The notes beneath the pieces are model-generated. The model was not told the origin of the DNA. It ran no database searches and worked only from the letters and a program-made list of their open reading frames with translations. This document shows positions 38,801 through 48,346 of a stretch of DNA of 64,000 nucleotides, piece after piece. The position numbers were made by a program, and so were the translations under genes. Position 1 is the first letter of the stretch. Every line of letters begins with the position of its first letter. Origin of the DNA: Synechococcus sp. PCC 7335 (GTDB lineage: Bacteria > Cyanobacteriota > Cyanobacteriia > Phormidesmidales > Phormidesmidaceae); NCBI RefSeq assembly GCF_000155595.1, contig NZ_DS989904.1, positions 835,063-899,062 of the forward strand, given 5' to 3'.

Positions 38801-39101
38801 TATCGCGAGTTGAATCAAAGGTAACGACGATGTTGCTAATACCGTCATTACTGCTATTAGAGGTCATGTATCGCATGCCCTCTACACCATTGATCTGTCG
38901 TTCAATGATGGAAGTTACCCCCCGTTCAACGGTTTCTGCATCTGCGCCGATGTAGTTCGCAGTGACATTGACCTGCGTCGGACTGATATCCGGGTACTGG
39001 GCAATGGGCAAGGTGGGAATACTGACCGCCCCCGCTAATAGCAAAATTAAGGCACAGACAGTAGCGAATACGGGCCGCTTAATAAAGTAGTTGACGAACA
39101 T
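35889..39101 (-). CDS. RND multidrug efflux pump (AcrB/HAE1-type)
   Basis: 1070 residues with the full inner-membrane pump plan: N-terminal FFIKRPVFATVCALILLLAG-type start, two large periplasmic loops, and 12 membrane helices. The proton-relay Asp pair is seen in GMVVDDAIVVVEDI, and GLASKNSILIVEFANQLR is typical of the second half. It pumps substrates from the periplasm through a TolC-type channel not encoded here. Its adaptor gene is 62 bp upstream. It is the nearest exporter to the siderophore genes, so siderophore export is a possible role, besides drug efflux. Confidence 0.93.
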   Translation of the reverse strand: MFVNYFIKRPVFATVCALILLLAGAVSIPTLPIAQYPDISPTQVNVTANYIGADAETVERGVTSIIERQINGVEGMRYMTSNSSNDGISNIVVTFDSTRDKDIAAVDVQNRVSLAEPQLPETVNQTGVTVSKETSNILLAMSLYTEDDQYDDTFLSNYADLYVADALQRVPGVGNVVIFGERTYAMRIWLDPQELAGRGLTADDVVLALQEQNIQVGAGQIGQPPVASDQDFQIDLRAESRLRTPEEFEDLVLQTGEAGQLIRLRDVGRAELGAERYSSFLRFRGQEAIGLGIFQLPGSNALAVAQGVKARMAELASDFPPGMEYGIGFDTTEFVEQSLLSVLWTLIQAVGLVVLVIYIFLQDWRTTVVPAITIPVSLVATFAIVKLFGFSINSLTLFGLTLATGMVVDDAIVVVEDISAKINQRGLNPVEAAIEAMRELTGAVIATSLVLMAVFVPVAFFPGTTGALYRQFALTIAFAIAISTFNALTLTPTLSGLLFRTRSEPTGWRAKLFNPFNDALDWLRDRYGNALQKLTKFKPVVIAAFVASLVLTAWLYTTVPSAFLPDEDQGYFITIIGGPEGVSLNYTSEVMAEAEEILLAQPEVRATFAVGGFGFSGNTANSGVIFTTLNPWGERDASAFEIIDRVRGPLMSSTKARLLPVNPPAIQGLSSFGGFEFQLQDRRGNAELNDLVNSMGAIMGAANQNPQLQNVFSTYAASTPQIAIDVNRDQAKALNVSISDIFSTLQTNLGSRYVNDFNLQGRTYRVYVQADQQYRSTPSDINNLYVRSQTGNLIPMSNLVSTTATTGAQTINHYNLFRSIAINGAPAPGVSSGAAITAMENVADQVLPAGFGYEWSGTALEEIEGGNQAPIIFGLGIALVFLVLAAQYESYVDPVIILFAVPLAVFGALIAQTIRGLPNDVYCQIGLVMLIGLASKNSILIVEFANQLRCQGRSITEAALEAAQQRMRPILMTAISTLSSIFPLVIATGAGAGSRQSLGTAVFGGMLVATFLSLFIVPVLYIVIKGFTVDKKAQIDASGNGGGNDDGEFSGTLLGESKPNLPDLNEGVAK

Positions 39102-39163
39102 GAAAACGCCGAGGAGAGGAGAGGAAAAAAGCTAATACGCCAAGCAGATTGTAAAGCCGGGCC

Positions 39164-40522
39164 TTAACCCTCCGGCGGACTGCTACCACCGCTAGTGTCG
39201 ATAGGCACGCCGTCACGAAGGTTCAATATGCCTTCTGTGATAATGGTGTCGCCGGCTTCTAGGCCTTCTAGCACCTGATATTCGTTGCCCTGCAGGCTGC
39301 CTAGCTCTACGGGCATCAGCTTTGCTACGGTAGGTGGGGGACCATCTGCTTGCCCTCCGGCTTGTCCAGGCGGTGGACCGCTATCCTCGCCTTCTTCAGG
39401 AGGATCGGGTTCACCTGGAACAAACACAAAAGTCTCCCCGCCCAATCTCGTGATGGCAGTGGAAGGGATCAAGATACCTGGACGCTCATCCCAAATGACC
39501 CGAACCTCTAGGCGCTGATCGTCTTGAAGCGGCTGACGCGGGGTGGAAAATCGGGCCTCGGCGAGAACGGTTTGAGTATCGGTATCAGTAGTCGGCGAAA
39601 TGAAGTTAATCGCACCCGTTGCAATAGTATCGTCACTGCCAAACAAGCTCAGTTCGACTGGCAGTCCTGTTCGCAGCCGATCTGCTTCGTTGATCGGAAT
39701 CGCGATTTCCAAATCAAGATCTTGATTTTGAGTGATGGTTGCTAACTGGTCACCCGCTTGTACATAGTCACCTAAGTTCACAGGGATATCGCCAACGATG
39801 CCTGCTATTGGGGCAGTAACTGTCTTGTCTAAAAGATCTTGCTGGGTTGCTGCGGCGTTAGCGTTAGCTTGTTCGAGGGTGGCTTCTGCTCCTGTCAGAC
39901 TCGCTTCTAGAGCGGCGATTTCTTCTCTAGACGAGGCTAGGGCGGACTCAGCAACGGTACGATCGCGAACCACTTCATCTAATTGATTCTGGGGCAATGC
40001 GCCTTGTGCCACTAGCGCCGCTGTCCGATCATAGTCGTTATTCCGTAGCTCTAAATCCGCGAGCAGCTCGGTTTGCCTAGCTCTAGCCGCACGCAATTGA
40101 GCCCTAGCCGTATCGCGACTAGAGCGGGCAGCACTCACGCTTGCTAGCGCCGCATTGTAGTCAGATTGCGATCGCTGCGAGCTTAGCTGCATAATCGGTG
40201 CACCTGCCGCAACAGTATTACCCGAATCCACAAAAATTTGGACGATACGACCGTCTGCTTCTGGCTGCAAACTAACGCCAGCTTGAGCATCTAGGATACC
40301 GACGAACTCAGCGCTGTCTTGCAAAGACTCTGATTCTAACCGCTCTACTTCGACAGCAACCGGGGGCGGCCCTTGCATCCCTGGGTTTCCTCTACTCGCA
40401 AAAACACGCCAGAACAAAAAGCCCAGTCCGCCTGCTAATAGCAGGAGGCCTAGCCAGGCAATCCATTTACGAGACGGTCGCCGTTTAAGAGAGCCGATCA
40501 CAGAATCAGAAGTGGTCGCCAT
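39164..40522 (-). CDS. RND periplasmic adaptor (membrane fusion protein)
   Basis: About 452 residues from the ATG at 40522; an open frame reaches 40666 but the membrane anchor (WIAWLGLLLLAGGLGFLFW) follows this start closely. Lipoyl-like half motifs (ILDAQAGVSLQPEADGRIVQ and VTAPIAGIVGDIPVNLGD) bracket an alpha-helical hairpin rich in Ala/Arg. A Pro/Gly/acidic stretch (PEEGEDSGPPPGQAGGQADG) near the C-terminus is unusual. It links the pump to the outer-membrane channel and starts the two-gene operon. Confidence 0.9.
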   Translation of the reverse strand: MATTSDSVIGSLKRRPSRKWIAWLGLLLLAGGLGFLFWRVFASRGNPGMQGPPPVAVEVERLESESLQDSAEFVGILDAQAGVSLQPEADGRIVQIFVDSGNTVAAGAPIMQLSSQRSQSDYNAALASVSAARSSRDTARAQLRAARARQTELLADLELRNNDYDRTAALVAQGALPQNQLDEVVRDRTVAESALASSREEIAALEASLTGAEATLEQANANAAATQQDLLDKTVTAPIAGIVGDIPVNLGDYVQAGDQLATITQNQDLDLEIAIPINEADRLRTGLPVELSLFGSDDTIATGAINFISPTTDTDTQTVLAEARFSTPRQPLQDDQRLEVRVIWDERPGILIPSTAITRLGGETFVFVPGEPDPPEEGEDSGPPPGQAGGQADGPPPTVAKLMPVELGSLQGNEYQVLEGLEAGDTIITEGILNLRDGVPIDTSGGSSPPEG

Positions 40523-41055
40523 TATGGAATGCCTGAGAAGTTTTCGTGCTAGGGGCCTTATGTGAGTATATCTAAACTGGTCGGTTTGGTTTAGTTTTAT
40601 TGAAAGGAAAACGCTAGCGAATGGTCGCTCTACCTGTGTGGCTCTAGAATCTCGGTGACGCTGCAATTGTGGATAGCTCTAATACTTGATGCATCTATCC
40701 ACAGTCAGACTAGCGCAAGACCTAATCAGCTGGGTGAGATGAGTTCTGTAACGATCAACGCTTAATTCTAGCAAGCGCTATTGATAGCGTTTATACTTCG
40801 AAATACCTTGCGAAGGTTACTATATCTGGTGGGGGAATCGGTCATCTATCAATGGGGAATCGGTCGATAGGGAATCAGTTAGGGAATAAATACTTTTCGC
40901 GTCCATCAGCTCTACTTTTAATGGATTTTAATGAGAGTTTAATGAGATAGTTAGCAGTAGGGTAGTAGGTTTGTACTTTACATCTAGTACTTCATTGACT
41001 GACTACTCGTCTGAGTATTCGATCCACAGCGTCCTCGTCTTTTGGAGAAGTTGGT
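40523..41055. other. Intergenic between efflux operon and dnaE, with direct repeat
   Basis: 533 bp between divergent genes. It holds two copies of GGGGAATCGGTC 22 bp apart (40832-40843, 40854-40865) with a third partial copy (GGGAATCAGT), and a small inverted repeat (AGCGCTAT/ATAGCG) near 40774. Promoters for both genes must lie here, but none can be fixed by eye. Confidence 0.35.
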
Positions 41056-44000
41056 ATGTCTTTTGTTGGTTTGCACATTCATAGCGACTACAGCCTGCTA
41101 GACGGTGCTAGCCATATTGATCCGTTAGTCGACAGAGCGCTAGAGTTGGGGATGGATGCGATCGCTCTAACAGACCATGGCGTCATGTACGGTGCGATTG
41201 AGCTGCTAAAGGTATGCCGCAAAAAAGGCATTAAGCCAATAATCGGCAACGAGATGTACGTGATCAACGGTGACATCACCAAGCAAGAAAAGCGGCCAAA
41301 ATATCACCAGCTCGTCCTCGCCAAGAACGACATCGGCTACAAAAATTTAGTCAAGCTCACTACCGTTTCTCACTTAGAAGGTGTTCAGGGCAAGGGGCTT
41401 TTTTCCCGCCCCTGTATTAACAAAGATTTGTTAGAGCAGTATCACGAAGGGCTAATTATCACTAGCGCCTGCTTAGGGGGAGAAATTCCCCAAGCCATTC
41501 TTAAAAAGCGGCTAGATGTCGCTCGTAGAGTTGCCCAGTGGTATAAAGATTTGCTCGGCGATGATTTCTACTTAGAAATTCAAGATCACGGTTCACCAGA
41601 AGATCGAATCGTGAATGTAGAGATTGTTCGAATTGCTCAAGAACTCGACATTAAAATTGTTGCTACTAACGATTCTCACTTTATTTCTTGTGTTGATGTA
41701 GAAGCCCATGACGCGCTGCTGTGCATTCAAACTGGCAAGCTGATTTCAGAAGATAAGAGACTACGCTACAGCGGTACGGAATATCTGAAGTCAGAAGCAG
41801 AGATGCGCCGCTTATTTCGTGACCACATAGCGCCTGAGATCATTGAAGATGCGGTCTCAAGAACTCAAGAGGTAGCTGACAAAGTTGAAGAATACAACAT
41901 CCTGGGAAATCCTCAGATTCCTAATTTCCCAATTCCAGAGGGTCATACCAAAGAAAGCTACATGGAAAAGGTGGCTTGGGATGGCTTGCTAGAACGGATG
42001 CGTCTAAGCAACCGAGAGGCGCTGACAGATGAGTATCGTGATCGCATGGCCTACGAAGTCGCAATGATGCACCAAATGGGCTTTGCCACTTACTTTCTGG
42101 TCGTATGGGACTATATCAAATTTGCACGTGATCACAACATCTCAGTCGGACCGGGGCGCGGTTCGGCCGCAGGTTCACTCGTTGCTTACGCCATGGGCAT
42201 CACCAACATCGACCCGGTTCATCATGGACTGTTGTTTGAGCGGTTCTTAAACCCCGAGCGTAAATCCATGCCGGATGTTGATACAGATTTCTGTATCGAA
42301 AAGCGTGAAAAAGTGATCGAATACGTCACCGAAAAATACGGCACCGACCACGTTGCCCAAATCATCACCTTCAACCGCATGACCTCCAAGGCGGTGCTCA
42401 AAGACGTGGCCCGCGTGCTCGATATCCCTTACAACGAGTCCGACAAACTCGCCAAGCTCATTCCTGTTTCACGCGGAAAGCCAACCAAGCTCAACGTCAT
42501 GATTTCCGATAAAACGCCCGATGCGACGTTCAAGGAAAAGTACGATAGCGGCGAACTGATCCCTGGAACTAACGTTACCTTTCAGCGCTGGATTGATACA
42601 GCCATCACGATCGAAGGGACCAACAAGACCTTTGGGATGCACGCCGCCGGTGTGGTGATCTCCGAGCATCCCCTAGATACCATTGTGCCTTTGCAACGCA
42701 ACAACGATGGCTCTGTAATTACGCAGTACTACATGGAAGATGTAGAGGCAATCGGTCTGCTGAAGATGGATTTCTTGGGTCTCCGGAACCTGACCATGAT
42801 TCAAAAGGCGGTGGATCATATTGAATCAAGGCACAATATCGAAATCGATCTAGATGCGCTACCGCTAGACGATCCAAAGACCTACGAACTGCTCGCAGGT
42901 GGAGAACTCGCAGGCGTATTTCAGCTAGAATCTTCCGGAATGCGACAGATTGTCAAAGAGCTAAAACCCTCAGGCCTAGAAGATATCTCTTCTGTGCTAG
43001 CGCTTTATCGGCCTGGTCCACTAGACGCGGGGCTAATTCCTAAATTCATCGATCGTAAGCACGGCCGAGAAAAGATCGACTATGCTCACAAGATTCTAGA
43101 GCCGATCCTAAGAGAGACTTACGGCATCATGGTCTATCAAGAACAGATCATGAAAATTGCTCAAGACCTTGCCGGATACTCGCTAGGGCGAGCCGATCTG
43201 TTGCGTAGGGCGATGGGTAAAAAGAAAATAAAAGAGATGGAGCTGCACCGGGAGGAATTCATTGAAGGAGCGAGGAAAAATGAGTTTCCCCGGAAGAACG
43301 CCAACGATCTGTTCGATCAGATGGTGCTGTTCGCAGAGTATTGTTTCAACAAGTCTCACTCTACGGCTTACGGATTTGTTACGTTTCAAACCGCCTATTT
43401 GAAGGCAAATTATCCGGTCGAGTACATGGCAGCGCTGCTGACGGCGATCAGTGGCGATCAAGACAAGGTGCAAATGTACATTGCTAGCTGCCTTAGCATG
43501 CGTATTCAGGTGCTGCCACCAGATATCAATCGCTCGGAAGTAGACTTTACGCCTTTGGAGAATCAGATTCTATTCGGTCTGTCTGCGGTTCGAAATGTAG
43601 GGCTAGGGGCCATTGAAGCGCTGATCAAATCCCGGGAAGAGGAAGGGCCGTTTAAGTCATTAGCGGATTTGTGCGATCGCGTTGATCTGCGCGCTGTCAA
43701 CAAGAGAGCGCTTGAAGCGCTTATCCTTTCTGGCGCCCTAGAAAGCCTAGAGCCGAACCGTCAGCAGCTCATGCACGATTTAGAGCTAGTCATAGAGTGG
43801 GCCCAATCAAGAGCCAAAGACCGCGAAGTCGGCCAGGGGAATCTCTTTGATATGCTCGGCGGTGGCACCAGCAATGAACCCACACATACAACAACCTTTG
43901 AATCTGCGCCTAAAGCTCCCCCTATAGAAGACTACGACCCTCAAGAAAGACTAAAGCTAGAGAAAGAGCTTTTGGGCTTCTACATCTCCGATCATCCGCT

Positions 44001-44583
44001 CAAAAATATTCAGCACTCAGCCAAGATCCTGGCACCCATTGAGCTATCAGAACTTGGAGAAAAGCCTGAAAAAGTCACCCTCAGCGCGATTGTGATGCTC
44101 AGCATGGTTAAGCCCGTAACCACCAAGAAAGGAGACTCTATGGCCGTTGTCCAGATCGAAGATTTAACCGGCCACGCTGAAGCGGTCATCTTCCCCAAAG
44201 CCTATGCCCGTATTGGTCAATATATCAAACCTGACGCTCGTCTGATGGTGTGGGGCAAAGTCGATCGCCGTGATGATCGCACTCAGATGATTATCGACGA
44301 TGCTCAGCCGATTGAAACCGTGCGCATGGTGATGCTGGATTTAGACCCTGCGATCGCAGGTGATATCGAAAAACAAAACCGCCTTCGCGACATCCTTAGG
44401 GAACATCAAGGAGAAAATAAGTTCGCCGCCAAAACCCCTGTCATTGCCGTCATTCGCACCCACAACCAGAGACAGGCCGTCCGCCTAGGCAACCAATACC
44501 GCGTACTCAATGCTGAAACCGCGGTCGCTTCCCTTAAGGCTGCAAACTTCAACGCCCGAACTACTCCCCTGTTAGCGGTATAG
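41056..44583 (+). CDS. dnaE: DNA polymerase III alpha subunit, uninterrupted
   Basis: 1175 residues, the replicative polymerase. The PHP domain starts [16 protein letters not shown]; the polymerase active site has [20 protein letters not shown] and the catalytic Asp pair in [13 protein letters not shown] (about 406); a helix-hairpin-helix and an OB domain ([13 protein letters not shown]) follow. Many cyanobacteria carry a split intein immediately before the Cys of the YCFNKSH motif; here that site (Cys 763, 43342) is intact and the gene is whole. The last codons (TTAGCGGTA TAG) are repeated directly after the stop. Confidence 0.97.
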   Translation: MSFVGLHIHSDYSLLDGASHIDPLVDRALELGMDAIALTDHGVMYGAIELLKVCRKKGIKPIIGNEMYVINGDITKQEKRPKYHQLVLAKNDIGYKNLVKLTTVSHLEGVQGKGLFSRPCINKDLLEQYHEGLIITSACLGGEIPQAILKKRLDVARRVAQWYKDLLGDDFYLEIQDHGSPEDRIVNVEIVRIAQELDIKIVATNDSHFISCVDVEAHDALLCIQTGKLISEDKRLRYSGTEYLKSEAEMRRLFRDHIAPEIIEDAVSRTQEVADKVEEYNILGNPQIPNFPIPEGHTKESYMEKVAWDGLLERMRLSNREALTDEYRDRMAYEVAMMHQMGFATYFLVVWDYIKFARDHNISVGPGRGSAAGSLVAYAMGITNIDPVHHGLLFERFLNPERKSMPDVDTDFCIEKREKVIEYVTEKYGTDHVAQIITFNRMTSKAVLKDVARVLDIPYNESDKLAKLIPVSRGKPTKLNVMISDKTPDATFKEKYDSGELIPGTNVTFQRWIDTAITIEGTNKTFGMHAAGVVISEHPLDTIVPLQRNNDGSVITQYYMEDVEAIGLLKMDFLGLRNLTMIQKAVDHIESRHNIEIDLDALPLDDPKTYELLAGGELAGVFQLESSGMRQIVKELKPSGLEDISSVLALYRPGPLDAGLIPKFIDRKHGREKIDYAHKILEPILRETYGIMVYQEQIMKIAQDLAGYSLGRADLLRRAMGKKKIKEMELHREEFIEGARKNEFPRKNANDLFDQMVLFAEYCFNKSHSTAYGFVTFQTAYLKANYPVEYMAALLTAISGDQDKVQMYIASCLSMRIQVLPPDINRSEVDFTPLENQILFGLSAVRNVGLGAIEALIKSREEEGPFKSLADLCDRVDLRAVNKRALEALILSGALESLEPNRQQLMHDLELVIEWAQSRAKDREVGQGNLFDMLGGGTSNEPTHTTTFESAPKAPPIEDYDPQERLKLEKELLGFYISDHPLKNIQHSAKILAPIELSELGEKPEKVTLSAIVMLSMVKPVTTKKGDSMAVVQIEDLTGHAEAVIFPKAYARIGQYIKPDARLMVWGKVDRRDDRTQMIIDDAQPIETVRMVMLDLDPAIAGDIEKQNRLRDILREHQGENKFAAKTPVIAVIRTHNQRQAVRLGNQYRVLNAETAVASLKAANFNARTTPLLAV

Positions 44584-44839
44584 TGTTAGCGGTATAGCCA
44601 GTTTTTAAGTCGAGTTCAAAAATCTGAAGCGCTTACAGACGTACGTTTGGACATATTAAGCTGCTTAGGAAAGCGAGATTATACTAACTTCTAATTGCTT
44701 ACCCCAAATTGTCGAAGGGCGTAGCAATACTAGCATCCCTAGGTTTATCGTGTTGAATCGGGGTTATTGGTCTCAAAGTTAGTATGACAGCAACCGTTGC
44801 GGTCAAACCGATTCTGGATCCTCACTAGCTCGCGCAATC

Positions 44840-44879
44840 GAGCGGCCAAGCGTTCCGCTGAGCGGCTAAGCGTTCTGCT
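44840..44879. repeat. Tandem 20-bp repeat in the dnaE-Uma2 gap
   Basis: GAGCGGCCAAGCGTTCCGCT is followed directly by GAGCGGCTAAGCGTTCTGCT (two mismatches). It lies 14 bp from the end of the minus-strand Uma2 gene. The rest of the 44584-44892 gap shows a duplicated GTTAGCGGTATAG right at the dnaE stop and nothing else. Confidence 0.5.
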
Positions 44880-44892
44880 TTCTCTTCTGAAG

Positions 44893-45498
44893 TTAGAATA
44901 CGCTCGCCATTTTGATCAAACCAACTAGCAGCTCACGAGTTTCGCCCCCAAAAGTCCCCATATACCGACCTAAGGCAAGTCCTGCTTCTTCCATCCAAAA
45001 AGGTTCGCCGATCTGTAGTTGATAGCTGCCGTCTACCAATTTATAAACCTCAAAGGGCTGGTGTCTGTCTCTTTGCCAATAGAAAGGGTTGTAAATAATG
45101 TAGTAGAGAACGCCAAGATTGCGGTATGTTTCCATCTTTTTGGCATACTCTCCACCGGGTGACCACGAAACCAGTTCGAGCGTCATCAGAGGCACAACAT
45201 CGTTCTCTTCCCAGACAACATAGCTGCGCCTAAAATTCTCACCTTCTCTATGACGGGGAACGCCTATGCTCAAGAATGCATCTGGGACAACCGGTACTCT
45301 AGGGTTACCTTCCGCTGTATGGTAAACACCCATGTCTACTGCAAAAAACCAGTCCTTGCGGTGCTCCCACAGCGTATTGAGCACAAACAATAAGATATTT
45401 GGCAGGAGATTTTGATCCTCATTGTCCACAGGGATGTCGTCCGAATCAGGTAGCTCGGAGCCAGAAGGGAGATGCTTCTTCAGCTTTGACTGAACCAT
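44893..45498 (-). CDS. Uma2-family (DUF820) putative nuclease
   Basis: 201 residues of the second Uma2 subgroup. The nuclease core is visible as VVPDAFLSIGVPRHREG, then VVPLMTLELVSWSPGGEYAK and YRNLGVLYYIIYNPFYWQ. Predicted endonuclease of unknown role, common in cyanobacterial genomes. Stand-alone gene converging with dnaE. Confidence 0.85.
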   Translation of the reverse strand: MVQSKLKKHLPSGSELPDSDDIPVDNEDQNLLPNILLFVLNTLWEHRKDWFFAVDMGVYHTAEGNPRVPVVPDAFLSIGVPRHREGENFRRSYVVWEENDVVPLMTLELVSWSPGGEYAKKMETYRNLGVLYYIIYNPFYWQRDRHQPFEVYKLVDGSYQLQIGEPFWMEEAGLALGRYMGTFGGETRELLVGLIKMASVF

Positions 45499-45564
45499 AA
45501 GGTTGACGGTTGAGTCTACGTCGTAGATATATCCACATAGTAAATTAATTTAGTCTGAATGATT

Positions 45565-47022
45565 TTAGTCTTCTACGGAGGCTGTCTGAGGTTCGTGTTG
45601 GATTGAATTAGCTAGGGCAGTGGCGATCGCATCAATCACCCGTCCAACCTCAGTCACTTCCATACCCAAATCATTCCGACCCTGACTTTTCGGCACCAGC
45701 GCCCGCTTGAATCCTAGCTTCGCGGCTTCTTTTAGCCGCAGCTCCATCTGAGAGACGGGGCGAATCTGGCCGCCCAAGCCCACTTCGCCAATTAAAACCA
45801 ACTCTGGGTCGATAATGCGATCGCGAAAACTCGCCGCTACTGCCACCGCAATCCCTAAATCTGCCGCCGGTTCGCCTACGTTCAATCCCCCCGAAGACGC
45901 CACATACGCATCTAGTTTTGAAAGCGGAATGCCCACTCTTTTCTCTAAAACTGCAAGAATTTGTAGCAATCTGTTGTATTCGATTCCTGTGGTCGAGCGC
46001 CGCGGTGAACTATAGCTAGTCGGACTGACTAAAGACTGCAATTCCACTACTAGGGGCCGCGTCCCTTCACAGGCAACAATCGTAGCTACGCCAGGGACAT
46101 TCTCTTCTTGATTGCTCATAAATAGCTCAGAAGGATTGAGCACTTCTTCTAAACCCTTATCCACCATCTCAAACACACCCAGTTCGTGAGTTGCGCCAAA
46201 TCTGTTCTTTACAGAGCGCAGTAGGCGATGACTCGCAAAGCGATCACCTTCAAAGTACAAAACAGTATCGACTAGATGCTCCAACACTTTTGGTCCGGCG
46301 ATTGCCCCTTCTTTGGTCACATGTCCCACAATAAACAGAGAAATGTTCTCTTTTTTTGCTAGCTGCATTAGCGCCGATGTACATTCTCGAACCTGTGCAA
46401 CTGATCCTGGTGCAGAGGTCAGTGCTGAATAGAACAAAGCTTGAATACTGTCGATAACGGCAACCTTAGGCCGCAGCGAATCGAGTTCTTCGAGAATAGT
46501 TTCTAGGTTCGTTTCTGGTAGGAGATACAAATTTTCTTGAATACCGTTCGACTGCTCACTCTGGTTGATCCCCAAGCGGAGCGATCGCAGCTTCACCTGC
46601 TGCCCAGATTCTTCTGCACACACGTAAAGAATCGGCGTGCCCTTCGCGAGCTGGTTCGCTGTTTGCAAAAGCAGCGTGGATTTGCCGATACCTGGATCTC
46701 CTCCTAGCAACACCAAAGATCCGGGCACGATACCCCCACCCAAGACGCGATCTAGTTCGTGATAGCCAGAAGGAATCCGCGTTTGAGGATGGTCCTGAAT
46801 CTGATCAAACCTTAGCGACAGCCGAGGCACAGGAGGTACTTTCTTGCGCCGAGTACTACTCGTGCGCGATTTCATACTAGGACGAGTGCTCGCCGCCAGC
46901 TGAGACTCAACCACCTGCTCAACAAGAGAATTCCAGGTACCACAGGTAGGACACTTGCCAAAGTGCTGACGCGACTCTGCGCCACAGGCATTACATATAT
47001 AGATAGAACGGGTCTTAGCCAT
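45565..47022 (-). CDS. radA: DNA repair protein RadA
   Basis: 485 residues. An N-terminal zinc finger (CNACGAESRQHFGKCPTC; Cys 10, 13, 24, 27) is followed by a RecA-like ATPase with Walker A GGDPGIGKST, the RadA-specific KNRFG motif (RSVKNRFGATHELGVFEM), and a C-terminal Lon-protease-like domain (IGEVGLGGQIRPV). RadA drives branch migration in recombination repair. It is transcribed divergently from rpaB. Confidence 0.97.
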   Translation of the reverse strand: MAKTRSIYICNACGAESRQHFGKCPTCGTWNSLVEQVVESQLAASTRPSMKSRTSSTRRKKVPPVPRLSLRFDQIQDHPQTRIPSGYHELDRVLGGGIVPGSLVLLGGDPGIGKSTLLLQTANQLAKGTPILYVCAEESGQQVKLRSLRLGINQSEQSNGIQENLYLLPETNLETILEELDSLRPKVAVIDSIQALFYSALTSAPGSVAQVRECTSALMQLAKKENISLFIVGHVTKEGAIAGPKVLEHLVDTVLYFEGDRFASHRLLRSVKNRFGATHELGVFEMVDKGLEEVLNPSELFMSNQEENVPGVATIVACEGTRPLVVELQSLVSPTSYSSPRRSTTGIEYNRLLQILAVLEKRVGIPLSKLDAYVASSGGLNVGEPAADLGIAVAVAASFRDRIIDPELVLIGEVGLGGQIRPVSQMELRLKEAAKLGFKRALVPKSQGRNDLGMEVTEVGRVIDAIATALANSIQHEPQTASVED

Positions 47023-47478
47023 GGACGACCATCGTTAACAACGTCAACAAGGACAAAACAACCAACAAAAGTAGTATATACGTACCTTGTTCAACAATGG
47101 GACGCAGCTAAGACGGCAGAATGCGATACATTTCTTTGCAAATGCCCCCCTTTAGTCATACATAAAACAAGGAGTAAACCAATCACAATTGGTCTCTAAA
47201 TAATAACTTTCATAAAGCTAAAGCCATAGCTGGTCGGCATTGTAGCGATTCGTATTAGTTCGCAAACAAGTTCCACATAACCTTAAGAAACACTAAACCC
47301 CTCTGAGACTCTAGCTTTGAGGGATTCAACCGCATACAATTAGAATGCTGAGATGACCCTTGGTAAAAAGTTTAGTTGCTAAACGTTATGCATACGTCAT
47401 AAACTTTTTGATCGACATTACAGTCATTCCCGCTAGTGGTCTCTTTGCAGCCACGGTTTTATAGGAGTTTACATAGCC
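47023..47478. other. Intergenic between radA and rpaB
   Basis: 456 bp of AT-rich sequence between divergent genes. It must hold the promoters of both, and its length suggests a long rpaB leader. No clear HLR1 element, riboswitch or terminator could be picked out. Confidence 0.3.
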
Positions 47479-48207
47479 TTGGAAAGCGTTAAAGAAAAAA
47501 TCTTAGTTGTTGATGATGAAGCTAGCATCCGTCGTATTTTAGAAACTCGTCTTTCCATGATTGGCTACGACGTAGTCACTGCCGCCGATGGTGAAGAAGC
47601 CCTAGATACCTTCCGCAACACTATCCCAGATTTAGTCGTTTTAGATGTGATGATGCCGAAGCTAGACGGCTATGGCGTTTGCCAAGAGCTCCGAAAAGAA
47701 TCGGATATTCCTATTATCATGCTGACTGCGCTAGGCGATGTTGCTGATCGAATCACTGGGCTAGAGCTAGGCGCCGATGACTATGTCGTCAAACCCTTCT
47801 CTCCAAAAGAATTAGAAGCTCGTATTCGTTCTGTCCTACGCCGAGTTGAAAAGACAGGCGCCTCTGGCATTCCTAGCTCTGGCGTGATCACAATCAACAA
47901 TATTCGCATCGATACCAACAAGCGTCAGGTATACAAAGGCGATGAACGAATTCGTCTGACAGGCATGGAGTTCAGCCTGTTAGAGCTACTCGTAAGCCGT
48001 TCAGGAGAACCGTTTTCTCGTTCTGAAATTTTACAAGAGGTCTGGGGCTATACCCCCGAACGCCATGTCGATACCCGGGTAGTTGATGTTCATATCTCCC
48101 GGCTAAGGGCCAAGCTAGAAGATGATCCTAGTAACCCCGAACTGATCTTGACAGCCAGAGGCACTGGCTATCTATTCCAGCGAATTGTTGAACCCGGTGA
48201 AGAATAA
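47479..48207 (+). CDS. rpaB: Response regulator RpaB (OmpR/PhoB family)
   Basis: 242 residues. The receiver domain has the acidic pair at 12-13, phosphoacceptor Asp56 (DLVVLDVMMPKLDGY) and the conserved Lys (DDYVVKPFSPKELEARI). The C-terminal winged helix ends RVVDVHISRLRAKLEDDPSN. The protein is nearly invariant in cyanobacteria, where RpaB with its kinase NblS controls high-light and photosystem genes. The start is TTG at 47479, eleven bases after AGGAG. It is followed by plsX, fabH and fabD. Confidence 0.96.
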   Translation: MESVKEKILVVDDEASIRRILETRLSMIGYDVVTAADGEEALDTFRNTIPDLVVLDVMMPKLDGYGVCQELRKESDIPIIMLTALGDVADRITGLELGADDYVVKPFSPKELEARIRSVLRRVEKTGASGIPSSGVITINNIRIDTNKRQVYKGDERIRLTGMEFSLLELLVSRSGEPFSRSEILQEVWGYTPERHVDTRVVDVHISRLRAKLEDDPSNPELILTARGTGYLFQRIVEPGEE

Positions 48208-48346
48208 GTTAGCTACTTTGTTCACTTTAGTATAGGTATCGCTAGACGCTTCTCAGTGGCGAAGAAATAAGTCTGGGAAGAACAAGTCTGATAGAATTCT
48301 TAAAGTTATATGATCCCGATTGGGCCAACAAAAGGGTAGAGCTTTG

